Counted from the stretch's first letter, positions 16,926 to 25,730 are shown. The stretch is DNA of 64,000 nt from Caballeronia sp. TF1N1 (GCF_022878925.1 NZ_CP084627.1:620001-684000), one strand, 5' to 3'. Made by a program: numbers and translations. The notes: generated by a model not told the origin, from the sequence alone.

Positions 16926-17910
16926 TGCATCGGCCCCGACGATACTTTCCGTGCGCGATGTCCGCGTGCATTTTCAGGTGAAGTCGAAGAAGCGCTTGCC
17001 GTGGGCGCCGTCGCGCACGCTCAAGGCCGTCGACGGCGTGAGCTTCGATCTGAAGGCGGGCGAAACGCTCGGCGTGGTCGGCGAATCGGGCTGCGGCAAG
17101 TCCACGCTCTCGCGCGCCATTCTCAACCTCATTCCCGCGACCGCCGGCGATATCGTGTGGATGGGCGCGCCATTGCGCGAAGCATCGACGCGCGAATGGC
17201 ATCGCGTACGCGGCGACGTGCAGATGATCTTTCAGGACCCGCTGGCATCGCTCGATCCGCGCATGACGGTCGGGCAGATCATCGCGGAGCCTTTGCTCGA
17301 ACATCGGCCAGGCATGAACCGGCACGAGATCGACGTTAAGGTGCGCGCGTTGATGGCGAAGGTGGGTCTGCGCGAGCAGATGATCAACCGCTATCCGCAC
17401 GAGTTTTCGGGCGGGCAGTGTCAGCGCATCGGCATTGCGCGCGCGCTGATCGTCGAGCCGAAACTCGTGATCTGCGACGAGCCGGTGTCCGCGCTCGATG
17501 TCTCCATCCAGGCGCAAATCGTCAATTTGCTGAAGTCGCTTCAGAAGGAGATGAAGCTCTCGCTGATCTTCATCGCGCACGATCTCGCCGTGGTGCGCCA
17601 TATCTCCGACCGCGTGATGGTGATGTACCTCGGCCGCGTGATGGAGCTTGCCGACAAACACGCGCTCTATGAAACGCCGCGCCATCCGTACACGCGCGCG
17701 CTGCTTTCGGCCGTGCCGGTGCCGGACCCGTCGGTCGAGCGCGCCAAGGTCGTGCAGATTCTTTCCGGCGATATTCCGAGCCCGATCGACCCGCCATCGG
17801 GCTGCGTGTTTCATACGCGTTGTCCCATGGCCGAGTCGCGTTGTTCGCTGGAGACGCCCACGTTGCGCGCGTTGGCGGAGGGATCCTCCGCCGCCTGCTT
17901 CTTTGCTTGA
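16918..17910 (+). CDS. oppF: Oligopeptide ABC transporter ATPase (OppF)
   Basis: 330 residues with Walker A GESGCGKSTLSRA, Q-loop FQDPLASLDPRMTV, signature FSGGQCQRIGIARAL and Walker B KLVICDEPVSALD, ending with the OppF/DppF C-terminal extension VFHTRCPMAESRC. The start overlaps the end of oppD by 8 bases (ATGTCTGA), typical of translational coupling. It completes the importer operon 12475-17910; no terminator is evident before the porin gene. Confidence 0.95.
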   Translation: MSDASAPTILSVRDVRVHFQVKSKKRLPWAPSRTLKAVDGVSFDLKAGETLGVVGESGCGKSTLSRAILNLIPATAGDIVWMGAPLREASTREWHRVRGDVQMIFQDPLASLDPRMTVGQIIAEPLLEHRPGMNRHEIDVKVRALMAKVGLREQMINRYPHEFSGGQCQRIGIARALIVEPKLVICDEPVSALDVSIQAQIVNLLKSLQKEMKLSLIFIAHDLAVVRHISDRVMVMYLGRVMELADKHALYETPRHPYTRALLSAVPVPDPSVERAKVVQILSGDIPSPIDPPSGCVFHTRCPMAESRCSLETPTLRALAEGSSAACFFA

Positions 17911-18139
17911 TTTACATCTAAACACGTCGAATAGAGGAACCCGGAAACTCGCCATAAAGCACTATCAATTTCGCTCGCGCGCAGCATAGCGCGTCTTCTG
18001 TTCGCCCTAGCCGTTTGCCACGTTCGTCCCGACCGTTTGTATCGCCGGACGTGGCTTTTCGCATCCGTTCGTTTCGGAATCCTTCATGGATTTCGATGGA
18101 GCAATCAACAGGTTGAGTCAGTAGTTGGAGATACTTTTC

Positions 18140-19567
18140 ATGAAAAAACAAAAACGTTCCCTCGCGCTTTCCATTTTGCTTTTCAGCGGCTTCATGGCCG
18201 CTTCGGTCGCGTCCTACGGGCAACAAGCCCCGGCACAGACCGACGATACCGACCCGCCGTCGCGGCACACCGAGGCGCCGCCTTCATCGCCGCCCAATAC
18301 CGAGGCGGATGCGCCCGTGAGCAATCAGGCGAAATCGAAAGGGTTGATCGAAGACTCGCATCTGAACTTGCTCACGCGCTCTTACACCGAGCATTTCGAA
18401 GCGAAGGGCGCGGAGAAGAAGGACGCGTGGGTGCTCGGCGAGCAAGCGGTATTCGAATCGGGTTACACGCGCGGTCTCGTCGGTCTCGGTTTCGATCTGA
18501 CGATGTTCGGCGCGCTCAAGCTCAACGGCGGCAGCGGCGCGGGCAACCGCGTGCGGATCGGCGCGCCGGGCGAAGCGGGGCGCACGCAACTCGCGTGGGC
18601 ATATCCCGGCGTGTGGGACGTGAAGGCGCGTGTTTCGAACACCGTGTTCAAGTACGGCCAGCAACTCTTCGATAACCCGTTTCTCGTGCCGCACGACAAT
18701 CGCGCGCTGCCGCCGACATATCGCGGCTTCTCGCTTGCCAGCGACGAGATCAAGAACCTGACCTTGAAGGCCGGTACCGTGGATGGCGTGATCGCGCGCG
18801 GCATGGCGAGCGTTACGGGCCTGACCACCGAGTACGGCGGCACGCACATGTCGCAGTTCACGTATTTCGGCGGCGACTGGACCCATGGCGACGATACCGC
18901 CGTCACGCTCTACGGCAGCGTCGCGAACAACGTGTGGCAGCAGTACTACCTCTCGGCGACGCAAAGTATCGGCGACCCGAAAACCGTGCGCTGGACCGGC
19001 GCGCTGAACTACTACTACACGGGCGCGATCGGCGACAAGCGCCAAGGCTCGATCAACAACAACGCGTACAGCCTGGCGCTTGCCGGCACGCACGGCGCGC
19101 ATACGCTTCAATTCGCATTTCAGCAGATTGCAAGCGATCAGTTCTTCGACTACGTGGGTCAATCCGCGGGCGACTATCTCTCGAATTCGCTGGATGTCGA
19201 CTACAACGCGCCGCACGAAAAGTCTGTGAGTCTGTCGTATTCGCTCAACATGAAGGAGTACGGCGTGCCCGGCCTGAAGTTCACGCTTTGGGGCGCGTAT
19301 GGCTGGGACGCGGATGCGACCGCCATGGCCAACCAATATGCCAATCCGGATAGCAGCCAGCACGGGCTCTACTGGAAGGACGGGCAGCCGGTGCATGGCA
19401 CGCACTATGAAATTGGCGTGATCCCGAGCTATACGGTGCCGGACGGCAAGTTCAAGAACACGTCGGTCAAGTTCTACTACATGCACCATCACGGCAGCCA
19501 ATACTATTCGGACGGAACGAGCGACGTGTATCGACTCATGGTCAACGTCCCGGTGAACGTGTTCTGA
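18140..19567 (+). CDS. OprD-family outer-membrane porin
   Basis: 475 residues from the ATG at 18140 (an upstream TTG at 18125 is in frame but lacks a ribosome-binding site; TTGGAGAT precedes the ATG). A signal peptide ends near SYG-QQ. The mature part starts with a proline-rich spacer and then LIEDSHLNLLTRSYTEHFEA, followed by alternating beta-strand patterns, GYTRGLVGLGFDLTMFGALK and a C-terminal aromatic end (VNVPVNVF), as in the OprD substrate-specific porins. OprD-type channels pass basic amino acids, dipeptides or carboxylates. Its position behind the opp operon suggests an outer-membrane entry route for the same substrates, an inference. Confidence 0.9.
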   Translation: MKKQKRSLALSILLFSGFMAASVASYGQQAPAQTDDTDPPSRHTEAPPSSPPNTEADAPVSNQAKSKGLIEDSHLNLLTRSYTEHFEAKGAEKKDAWVLGEQAVFESGYTRGLVGLGFDLTMFGALKLNGGSGAGNRVRIGAPGEAGRTQLAWAYPGVWDVKARVSNTVFKYGQQLFDNPFLVPHDNRALPPTYRGFSLASDEIKNLTLKAGTVDGVIARGMASVTGLTTEYGGTHMSQFTYFGGDWTHGDDTAVTLYGSVANNVWQQYYLSATQSIGDPKTVRWTGALNYYYTGAIGDKRQGSINNNAYSLALAGTHGAHTLQFAFQQIASDQFFDYVGQSAGDYLSNSLDVDYNAPHEKSVSLSYSLNMKEYGVPGLKFTLWGAYGWDADATAMANQYANPDSSQHGLYWKDGQPVHGTHYEIGVIPSYTVPDGKFKNTSVKFYYMHHHGSQYYSDGTSDVYRLMVNVPVNVF

Positions 19568-19593
19568 CGCGAAGCGAGAATCCTACAAAATCT

Positions 19594-19631
19594 CCTCTTT
19601 ACATTACGTATAGCTTTCATATATAAAGAGG
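19594..19631 (+). promoter_or_regulatory. Promoter inside a palindrome
   Basis: TTTACA (19598-19603) and TATATA (19620-19625; or TATAAA 19622-19627) are spaced 16-18 bases apart. They lie within inverted CCTCTTT (19594-19600) and AAAGAGG (19625-19631) arms, so a dimeric regulator could cover the whole promoter. The transcript would start near 19635 and run into the terminator at 19671-19703. Confidence 0.5.
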
Positions 19632-19670
19632 GTGCGTGTTGCAGATTGCCATGTCTCGCCCACGCCCATC

Positions 19671-19703
19671 GCCCGGCAGCCTCGTGACTGCCGGGCTTTT
19701 TTT
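19671..19703 (+). terminator. Strong intrinsic terminator
   Basis: GCCCGGCAG and CTGCCGGGC form a perfect 9-bp stem with an 8-base loop and seven T's. It may end the porin transcript, or act as an attenuator of the downstream oxalate/formate transporter, since a promoter-like element lies between it and the porin gene. Confidence 0.9.
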
Positions 19704-19747
19704 CGTCCGTCGCTCGGCGTCCGATTACACAAGGCAAGGAGACATGC

Positions 19748-21061
19748 ATGGGAACCGACCGGATGGATCGCGAGACAGAGACGTCGCGCCTGGCGTCGCC
19801 GTGGGTGCAGTTAGTGTTCGGCGTGATTTGCATGGCGATGATCGCCAACATGCAGTACGGGTGGACGCTCTTCGTCAATCCGATCGACGAGAAGTATCAC
19901 TGGGGCCGCGCGTCGATTCAGGTCGCGTTCACTATCTTCGTGGTGACCGAGACGTGGCTCGTGCCCGTGGAGGGGTATCTCGTCGACAAGTACGGTCCGC
20001 GTCCTGTCGTCGTGTGCGGCGGCTTGCTGTGCGCGATTGCCTGGGCGATCAACTCGGTGGCGTCGTCGCTGCCGCTCTTGTACTTCGCGGCGGCGGTGGG
20101 CGGCATCGGCGCGGGCGCGGTGTATGGAACATGCGTCGGTAACGCGCTCAAGTGGTTCCCCGAGCGACGCGGCCTCGCGGCGGGCATCACGGCGGCGGGC
20201 TTCGGCATGGGGTCGGCCGCGACTGTCGTGCCGATTGCGCACATGATCAAGTCGAGCGGATACGAAGCCACGTTCCTCTGGTTCGGACTCGGTCAGGGAC
20301 TCGTGGTGTTCCTGCTCGGCATGGCGCTTTACGCGCCGCCCGCGCAGATGCTCGCCGCGGTGAAGAGCAAGCTGAAGCGCGCCGTCTACAACGCGAGCCC
20401 GAAGCAGGTGTTGAGTTCGCCGATCTTCTGGGTGATGTACATCATGTTCGTGATGATGGCCGCCGGCGGATTGATGGCGACCGCGCAACTCGGGCCAATC
20501 GCGAAGGATTTCGGGTTGCACGATTCGCCCGTGTCGCTGCTTGGCCTGACGCTACCGGCGCTGACTTTTGCGCTGACCATCGACCGCGTGCTCAATGGCT
20601 TGACGCGACCGTTTTTCGGTTGGGTATCGGACCGTATCGGGCGCGAGAACACCATGTTCATCGCCTTTGCGATCGAAGCGGTGGGCATTGTCGCGTTATC
20701 GCGATACGGGCAGAGTCCGGTGGCGTTCGTGGTGCTGACGGGTATCGTGTTCTTCGCTTGGGGGGAAATCTACAGCCTCTTTCCCGCGACGTGCGGCGAT
20801 ACCTTCGGCCCGAAGTTCGCGGCCACCAATGCCGGCTTGCTGTACACGGCGAAGGGAACGGCTGCGTTGCTGGTGCCGTTCTCGAGCGTGATCACATCGA
20901 TGACGGGAAGCTGGCACGCGGTCTTCATGCTGGCGGCGGGCATGGCGGCAATATCCGCGCTGCTCGCGCTCTTCGTACTCAAGCCGATGCGCAATGCCCA
21001 TTCGCAGAGGCATGCGCGCGCGGCGGGGTTGGAGATGGCGTATTCGCCGCTGAAGGAGTAG
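19748..21061 (+). CDS. oxlT: Oxalate/formate antiporter-like MFS transporter
   Basis: 437 residues with about twelve membrane helices. NMQYGWTLFVNPI in the first helix, DKYGPRPVVVCGG in the loop 2-3 region and GTCVGNALKWFPERRGLAAGIT agree with the OxlT branch of the major facilitator superfamily. DRIGRENTMF is the second-half loop and the WGEIYSLFPATCGDTFG segment is typical for oxalate/formate antiporters. Such proteins exchange oxalate for formate at the inner membrane and support oxalate degradation. No formyl-CoA transferase or oxalyl-CoA decarboxylase gene is in this window, so the substrate is inferred from family only. Confidence 0.82.
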   Translation: MGTDRMDRETETSRLASPWVQLVFGVICMAMIANMQYGWTLFVNPIDEKYHWGRASIQVAFTIFVVTETWLVPVEGYLVDKYGPRPVVVCGGLLCAIAWAINSVASSLPLLYFAAAVGGIGAGAVYGTCVGNALKWFPERRGLAAGITAAGFGMGSAATVVPIAHMIKSSGYEATFLWFGLGQGLVVFLLGMALYAPPAQMLAAVKSKLKRAVYNASPKQVLSSPIFWVMYIMFVMMAAGGLMATAQLGPIAKDFGLHDSPVSLLGLTLPALTFALTIDRVLNGLTRPFFGWVSDRIGRENTMFIAFAIEAVGIVALSRYGQSPVAFVVLTGIVFFAWGEIYSLFPATCGDTFGPKFAATNAGLLYTAKGTAALLVPFSSVITSMTGSWHAVFMLAAGMAAISALLALFVLKPMRNAHSQRHARAAGLEMAYSPLKE

Positions 21062-21208
21062 AGCGCAAGGCGCGGGCGGGTGGCGTTAGGCGTCGCCCGT
21101 CTCGTCTCGTTGGCGCTTTATCGCATGGTGCATCAGCATGGCGGCGACGGCTTCGGGTGCCTCTCGAAGAAGCGAATGAAGCGCCAAGTCGGCGCACCCG
21201 CGCCGACG

Positions 21209-21352
21209 CTAGAACCGCATGCCCATGTTGCACATGCCGAAGCCAATGCCATTGGTGGCGAAGCCGGCGCATCCCAGAATGCCGCATCCGCCAAGCGCGG
21301 ATAAGACTGCGAAAACCGCGGCGGCGGCAAGAAAAGTACGAACCTGCTTCAT
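21209..21352 (-). CDS. 47-residue predicted lipoprotein
   Basis: The minus-strand frame from the ATG at 21352 encodes MKQVRTFLAAAAVFAVLSAL followed by GGC, a lipoprotein signal peptide with lipobox LGGC (acylated Cys23). The mature part is only about 25 residues, rich in Gly, Met and Cys (ILGCAGFATNGIGFGMCNMG in part). No strong ribosome-binding site is visible, which lowers confidence. Very small Gly/Met-rich lipoproteins of this kind occur in Burkholderiaceae without known function. Confidence 0.6.
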   Translation of the reverse strand: MKQVRTFLAAAAVFAVLSALGGCGILGCAGFATNGIGFGMCNMGMRF

Positions 21353-21416
21353 GATGTCGAAACGGAATAAACGTGGCGCCGCGATTGTCGCTCAATGGCT
21401 AGGCACGTTTGTCACA

Positions 21417-21444
21417 AAGCGTGAATGCCGAATGAATCACGCTT
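21417..21444 (-). terminator. Hairpin after the cupin gene
   Basis: AAGCGTGA/TCACGCTT form a perfect 8-bp stem on the minus strand 17 bases past the cupin stop codon, followed by TTGTG. Probable terminator of the cupin/AhpD-like pair. Confidence 0.5.
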
Positions 21445-21461
21445 AACCGCCAGGACATCGC

Positions 21462-21869
21462 TCAATGCGGAATCGGCAGCTTGACCGGATCGCCGTCGCC
21501 TGCCACCGCAAAGACCAGCAGCTTCGCCGGCTTGGTCGCGCTCGCATTCTTCGATACGAGGTGATGCGCGCCGGGCGGCTCGTACCACGATTCGCCCGGC
21601 CCGTAGGTCTTCGCGGAGGACCCTTCGAGTTGTGACGTGACATGACCTTCCAGCACATACGCGAAGATCGAGCCGGGGTGCATATGCGCCTCGGATGCCT
21701 GCCCCGGCTTATACGAGACAGTCGCCATCAGCACGTTCTTGCCCGCGATCTCGGGAATCGCCTGCTTCATCACGGGCGTGACGACTTCCGCGGCTGCATC
21801 GTGCGCGAACACCCTGGACGCGCTCAACGCCAGCGCCGCCGTCAACATCATGATCTTGCGAAGGTTCAT
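21462..21869 (-). CDS. Exported cupin-domain protein
   Basis: 135 residues with a signal peptide ending near VFA-HD (about residue 23). The cupin core has SEAHMHPGSIFAYVLEGH, with His residues and Glu placed as metal ligands in cupin motif 1, and a second motif PGAHHLVSKN. Single-domain periplasmic cupins of this type are often fused or linked to carboxymuconolactone-decarboxylase-like genes, as here, where the AhpD-like gene lies 10 bases upstream on the same strand. A role in metal-dependent binding or oxidation is possible; no substrate is known. Confidence 0.85.
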   Translation of the reverse strand: MNLRKIMMLTAALALSASRVFAHDAAAEVVTPVMKQAIPEIAGKNVLMATVSYKPGQASEAHMHPGSIFAYVLEGHVTSQLEGSSAKTYGPGESWYEPPGAHHLVSKNASATKPAKLLVFAVAGDGDPVKLPIPH

Positions 21870-21879
21870 GGTTTTTACC

Positions 21880-22317
21880 TCACGCGGGAATCTTGCGGAA
21901 CGCGATCGAAAAGCGGTTCCAGCTATTGATCGCGGCGATGAGAAGCGTCAGGTCGACGATTTCCTCGTCGCTGAAATGCGGCTTCACGGCGGTCCAGACG
22001 GCATCGGGTACGTGCTCCTCGGACACGAGCGTGAGCGCCTCGGTCCATTCCAGCGCGGCACGTTCGCGGTCGGTGAAGAACGGCGTTTCGCGCCAGACGA
22101 CGACCGTCGCCAGCCGGCGATCCGTTTCGCCGCCCTTGCGCGCGTCGGTGGTGTGCATGTCGACGCAAAACGCGCAGCCGTTGATCTGCGATGCGCGCAG
22201 GCGGACCAGCTCGGTCAGCGATTTCTCGAGTCCGCATTTGGCGATGCGCTCTTCGACACCAACGAGCGCCTTGATCGCGGCGGGGCTGGCTTTGTAGAAG
22301 TCGAGACGTGATTCCAT
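21880..22317 (-). CDS. Carboxymuconolactone decarboxylase/AhpD-like protein
   Basis: 145 residues of the CMD family: ELVRLRASQINGCAFCVDMH (in part SQINGCAFCVDMH) holds the redox CxxC plus His arrangement of AhpD-like proteins, and the C-terminal half ends with INSWNRFSIAFR, the family's second signature. AhpD-like members with CxxC have alkyl-hydroperoxidase activity with a thiol partner. It starts the two-gene unit with the exported cupin, and hmp follows upstream, so a role in redox stress is plausible but inferred. Confidence 0.9.
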   Translation of the reverse strand: MESRLDFYKASPAAIKALVGVEERIAKCGLEKSLTELVRLRASQINGCAFCVDMHTTDARKGGETDRRLATVVVWRETPFFTDRERAALEWTEALTLVSEEHVPDAVWTAVKPHFSDEEIVDLTLLIAAINSWNRFSIAFRKIPA

Positions 22318-22443
22318 GATGATTTCCTCTTCGCTTGGGGTTTAAAGGAGCGTCCTGAGTGACGCGACAGATGTAGATTAGTCGCCGAATTGGTTTTATG
22401 AAATGGCCGATTTTTGGTAATTTCAGGTGACCAGTAACCGGTG

Positions 22444-22474
22444 AAAAAAAGCCCGAGACGATCAGTCGCGGGCT
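22444..22474 (-). terminator. Intrinsic terminator of hmp
   Basis: On the minus strand AGCCCGCGAC pairs with GTCTCGGGCT (one mismatch) around a 5-base loop and is followed by seven T's, 12 bases after the hmp stop codon. Confidence 0.8.
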
Positions 22475-22486
22475 CGCTGACAGCGC

Positions 22487-23674
22487 TCATTCCAGCGCGG
22501 AAGCCGGTCCGAAAAACTCGTAGCGGCTCTGCGCATCCGGCACGCCGAGCGACTTCAGATGCTTTTTCACCGCCTTCATGAAGGGCTTCGGCCCGAGAAA
22601 ATAGGCATCGACGTCGCGAGTCACGGGCAGCCATCGCGCGAGCAGGGTTTCATCGACGAAACCAGTGCCGTGCGCTTCCTGGTCGCCATCGCGCTGCTGT
22701 TCATAGCAATAGAAACGCTTCAGTTGCGGATGCTGCGCCGCCAGCTCATCCACCACCTCGCGAAACGCGTGCACGCCGCCGTGGCGCGCCGAATGAATGA
22801 AGTGCACCGGTCGATTCGGATTGGCGGCGAGCGCGGCATGCAGCATGGCAAGCGTCGGCGTGATCCCGACGCCACCGCTGATCAGCACGAGCGGCTTCTC
22901 GTTATGTTCGAGCCTGAAGTCGCCAGCGGGCGGATAAAGCTCGATGACATCGTTCTCACGTACGTTCGCATGCAGAAACCCGGACACGCGGCCGTTCGCT
23001 TCGCGCTTTACGCTGATGCGGTACTCGCGACCATTCGGCGCGGCGGACAGCGAGTAGTTGCGGCGCATTTCTTCGCCATCGACATAAATGCGCAGCCCGA
23101 TGTATTGGCCCGGATGAAAGTCGAGCAGGGCGCCGCCATCTTCGGGCACGAGATAGAACGACACGATCTCTTCGCTCTCCGCGACCTTGCGCGCGACCAC
23201 GAATCGCCGCGTGCCGCGCCAGCCCCCCGGCGCCTTCTCGCGTTCGCTGTACATGCCTTCTTCCAAGTCGATCAAAAGATCCGCGAGTTGCCGATACGCG
23301 GCGGACCATGCCTCTATCACGGCATCGGTGGCGATTTCCTCGCCGAGCACTTCACGGATCGACCTAAGCAGGCAGCGTCCCACGATCGGATAATGTTCCG
23401 GGCGGATATCGAGCGCGACGTGCTTATTGATGATCTGCCCGACGAGTCCGCCGAGCTGTTCCAGTTGGTCGATGTGCCGCGCGTACATCAAGACGCCGTT
23501 GGCAAGGGCACGCTGCTGCGCGCCGCTCGCCTGATGCGCCTGGTTGAACATCGGACGCACTTCGGGATTCTCGTCGATGAGCATTTTGTAGAAGTGCGTG
23601 GTGAGCGCCTCGCCGCCGCTTTCCAGAAGCGGCACGGTGGCTTTGACGATGGCGCGGTGTTCGGGTGACAGCAT
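22487..23674 (-). CDS. hmp: Flavohaemoglobin, nitric oxide dioxygenase
   Basis: 395 residues in three domains. The globin domain has Tyr29 (THFYKM) and proximal His85 (INKHVALDIRPEHY). The FAD-binding region has RNYSLSAAPNG and PGQYIGLRI, and the NAD-binding part has LISGGVGITPTLAML and YFLGPKPFM. Hmp converts nitric oxide and oxygen to nitrate in the cytoplasm using NADH. It is divergent from norR, with a sigma-54-type promoter in the 111-base gap (23731-23746). GAGGACTCCGATC precedes the ATG, and an intrinsic terminator follows. This pairing matches NorR-controlled hmp in other beta-proteobacteria. Confidence 0.97.
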   Translation of the reverse strand: MLSPEHRAIVKATVPLLESGGEALTTHFYKMLIDENPEVRPMFNQAHQASGAQQRALANGVLMYARHIDQLEQLGGLVGQIINKHVALDIRPEHYPIVGRCLLRSIREVLGEEIATDAVIEAWSAAYRQLADLLIDLEEGMYSEREKAPGGWRGTRRFVVARKVAESEEIVSFYLVPEDGGALLDFHPGQYIGLRIYVDGEEMRRNYSLSAAPNGREYRISVKREANGRVSGFLHANVRENDVIELYPPAGDFRLEHNEKPLVLISGGVGITPTLAMLHAALAANPNRPVHFIHSARHGGVHAFREVVDELAAQHPQLKRFYCYEQQRDGDQEAHGTGFVDETLLARWLPVTRDVDAYFLGPKPFMKAVKKHLKSLGVPDAQSRYEFFGPASALE

Positions 23675-23730
23675 GATCGGAGTCCTCGTTCCAGGGCGAA
23701 GCAGGGAGCGCTTCGTCTCGCAATTTGCAA

Positions 23731-23746
23731 TACAGGTTCCGTGCCA
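23731..23746 (-). promoter_or_regulatory. Sigma-54 promoter of hmp
   Basis: On the minus strand TGGCACG-N4-CTGTA matches the sigma-54 consensus TGGCACR-N4-TTGCW except for the first T and the C of the -12 GC pair. It predicts a start near 23719, about 45 bases before the hmp start codon, and sits next to the gene of a sigma-54 activator, norR. Confidence 0.65.
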
Positions 23747-23785
23747 GAGTAGAATGATCGTTAAATCAATTGCTTACCTTCGCAC

Positions 23786-25372
23786 ATGGTCGATTCGACT
23801 CTAGTCAGAAAGACTGCTGAAGTAGTCGCAATGACTTCGCGTGTATTGCTCGACGCGCTCGTTCCGCTGATCGAAGATCTCTCGCACGAGATGCCGGACA
23901 CCGAGCGCTATCGTCGCCTTTTGCGTACGCTGCGCGCGCTTTTTCCGGGCGACGCCGCCGCGCTCCTGCGACTCGATGGCGACATGCTCGTGCCGCTCGC
24001 GATCGACGGATTGTCTGGCGATACGCTCGGCAGGCGCTTCCGCGTCGGCGATCATCCGCGTTTTGCCCGCATCCTCGCGCGCAGCGAACCGACACGCTTC
24101 GCCGCCAACTCCGATCTGCCCGATCCTTATGACGGCCTCGTCAAGGGCGTGGACGGTCATCTCGAAGTACACGATTGCCTCGGCTGCACGCTTTTCATCG
24201 ACGAACGGCCTTGGGGTTTGCTCACACTCGACGCACTCGATCCCGCGCGCTTCGACGACATCGACATGGCTTCGCTTCAGGCGTTTCTCAGTCTCGCGGC
24301 GGCGACCGTGAGTGTGGCCGAACGCATCGATACGCTCGCGCGCACGGGCGAAGCCGAACGGCAGCGCGCGGAGTCGTATCGGCAGGCGAACGGGACGCGT
24401 CGCCGCGAGATGATCGGCAATAGCGAGCCGCACAAGCGCTTGCTGGAAGACATCGCGATCGTCGCTACGAGCGAGCTGACCGTGCTCATTACCGGTGAAA
24501 CGGGCGTCGGCAAGGAACTCGTCGCGAGCGAGATTCATGCGCTCTCGTCGCGGGCCGACAAGCCGCTCGTGAGCCTCAATTGCGCGGCGCTGCCGGATAC
24601 GCTCGTCGAAAGCGAACTCTTCGGGCACGTGCGCGGTGCGTTCTCGGGCGCGTCGTCGGACCGGCGCGGCAAATTCGAACTGGCCGACGGCGGCACGCTT
24701 TTTCTCGATGAAGTCGGCGAACTGCCGCTCGCCGTGCAGGCCAAGCTCTTGCGCGTGCTGCAGAACGGGCAGTTGCAGCGCATTGGGTCGGACAGCGAGC
24801 ATAAGGTCGATGTGCGGCTCATCGCCGCGACCAATCGCGATCTCGTCGAGGAAGTCCGGGCGGGACGGTTTCGCGCGGATTTTTATCATCGGTTGTCGGT
24901 TTATCCGCTCGTCGTGCCGCCGTTGCGTGAGCGCGGACGCGACGTCCTGTTGCTCGCGGGCTTCTTTCTGGAGGAGAACCGCGCGCGCCTCGGCCTTCTG
25001 AGCCTGCGCCTTTCCGCCGATGCGCAAGCCGCGCTGCTCGCTTACGACTGGCCGGGAAATGTCCGCGAACTGGAGCATCTGATCGCGCGCAGCGCATTGA
25101 AGGCGCTCGCGGGCGTGCGCGAACGTCCGCGCATCCTGACGCTTACCGCCGCCGACTTCGGTCTCGCCGACACCACGCGCACCGCGTCACCGGGCGCGCC
25201 GCCGACGCCTGCCGCCGGCGTCGATTTCCGCGAAGCCGTCACCGCCTACGAACGCACGATCGTCCTCGATGCGCTCGCGCGTAACGGGCAGAACTGGGCA
25301 TCGACGGCGCGTGAGCTTGGCGTCGACCGGGCAAATCTGAATCGTCTCGCGCGCCGCCTCGGGCTCAAGTAA
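23786..25372 (+). CDS. norR: NorR, nitric-oxide-sensing sigma-54-dependent activator
   Basis: 528 residues: an N-terminal GAF domain, AAA+ ATPase and C-terminal Fis-type HTH. The GAF domain retains the residues that bind the sensing iron in E. coli NorR (PDPYDG with Asp113 and Asp116; His129 and Cys131 in VHDC). The AAA+ domain has GETGVGKE (237-244), and the sigma-54-contact loop reads GAFSGA (284-289) instead of the usual GAFTGA. The HTH contains WASTARELGVDRANLNRLARR (in part). E. coli NorR aligns from the ATG at 23831, so that may be the true start; neither site has a strong ribosome-binding site. It should activate the divergent hmp gene when NO is present. Confidence 0.94.
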   Translation: MVDSTLVRKTAEVVAMTSRVLLDALVPLIEDLSHEMPDTERYRRLLRTLRALFPGDAAALLRLDGDMLVPLAIDGLSGDTLGRRFRVGDHPRFARILARSEPTRFAANSDLPDPYDGLVKGVDGHLEVHDCLGCTLFIDERPWGLLTLDALDPARFDDIDMASLQAFLSLAAATVSVAERIDTLARTGEAERQRAESYRQANGTRRREMIGNSEPHKRLLEDIAIVATSELTVLITGETGVGKELVASEIHALSSRADKPLVSLNCAALPDTLVESELFGHVRGAFSGASSDRRGKFELADGGTLFLDEVGELPLAVQAKLLRVLQNGQLQRIGSDSEHKVDVRLIAATNRDLVEEVRAGRFRADFYHRLSVYPLVVPPLRERGRDVLLLAGFFLEENRARLGLLSLRLSADAQAALLAYDWPGNVRELEHLIARSALKALAGVRERPRILTLTAADFGLADTTRTASPGAPPTPAAGVDFREAVTAYERTIVLDALARNGQNWASTARELGVDRANLNRLARRLGLK

Positions 25373-25388
25373 GCGCGCAAATATTTTT
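25349..25388 (+). terminator. Probable norR terminator overlapping the stop codon
   Basis: GCGCGC at 25349-25354 and GCGCGC at 25373-25378 can pair around the stop codon and are followed by AAATATTTTTC. A short GC stem and a T-rich tail; moderate support. Confidence 0.4.
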
Positions 25389-25730
25389 CTCGAAAATCTT
25401 CACGCGGACGCGCAAAGCGTTTATTGGTGAGGCTAGGCAAGACGGCATGGCGTGGTTACGCATCTCAAAATAATGCGGTTCATTGATCTGGCGCAAACAA
25501 CGATCACTCGATCCGCACGCAGCAAACGCGCGGATTGAGACAATCTGCAGGCTGGGAAAAACGGTTGGGCTCTTCTAAGATCAGAAGTGCAAAAACGACG
25601 ATCCGCCGATCCAACCACCCGACAATCATCAGCAGTACGAGCATTGCATTGCACTGAACAACAAGCGCCGGCGACCGCATTGACGTGCACGTCCGGCTGA
25701 TCGAACACGGCAACTCGAAACGGGGGATAC
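25389..25730. other. Promoter region of the cytochrome oxidase operon
   Basis: No gene is supported here. An imperfect FNR/ANR-type site, TTGAT-CTGG-CGCAA, lies at 25483-25496 (full left half, three of five matches in the right half). A tandem 9-base repeat GGGATACGT/GGGAAACGT/GGGATACGT runs into the first gene at about 25723-25749. Confidence 0.4.

Noticed and set aside
25483..25496. FNR/ANR box upstream of the cytochrome oxidase operon
   Set aside because: Only the left half matches well (TTGAT-N4-CGCAA) and it is about 235 bases from the first start codon; I mention it but do not call it a site.
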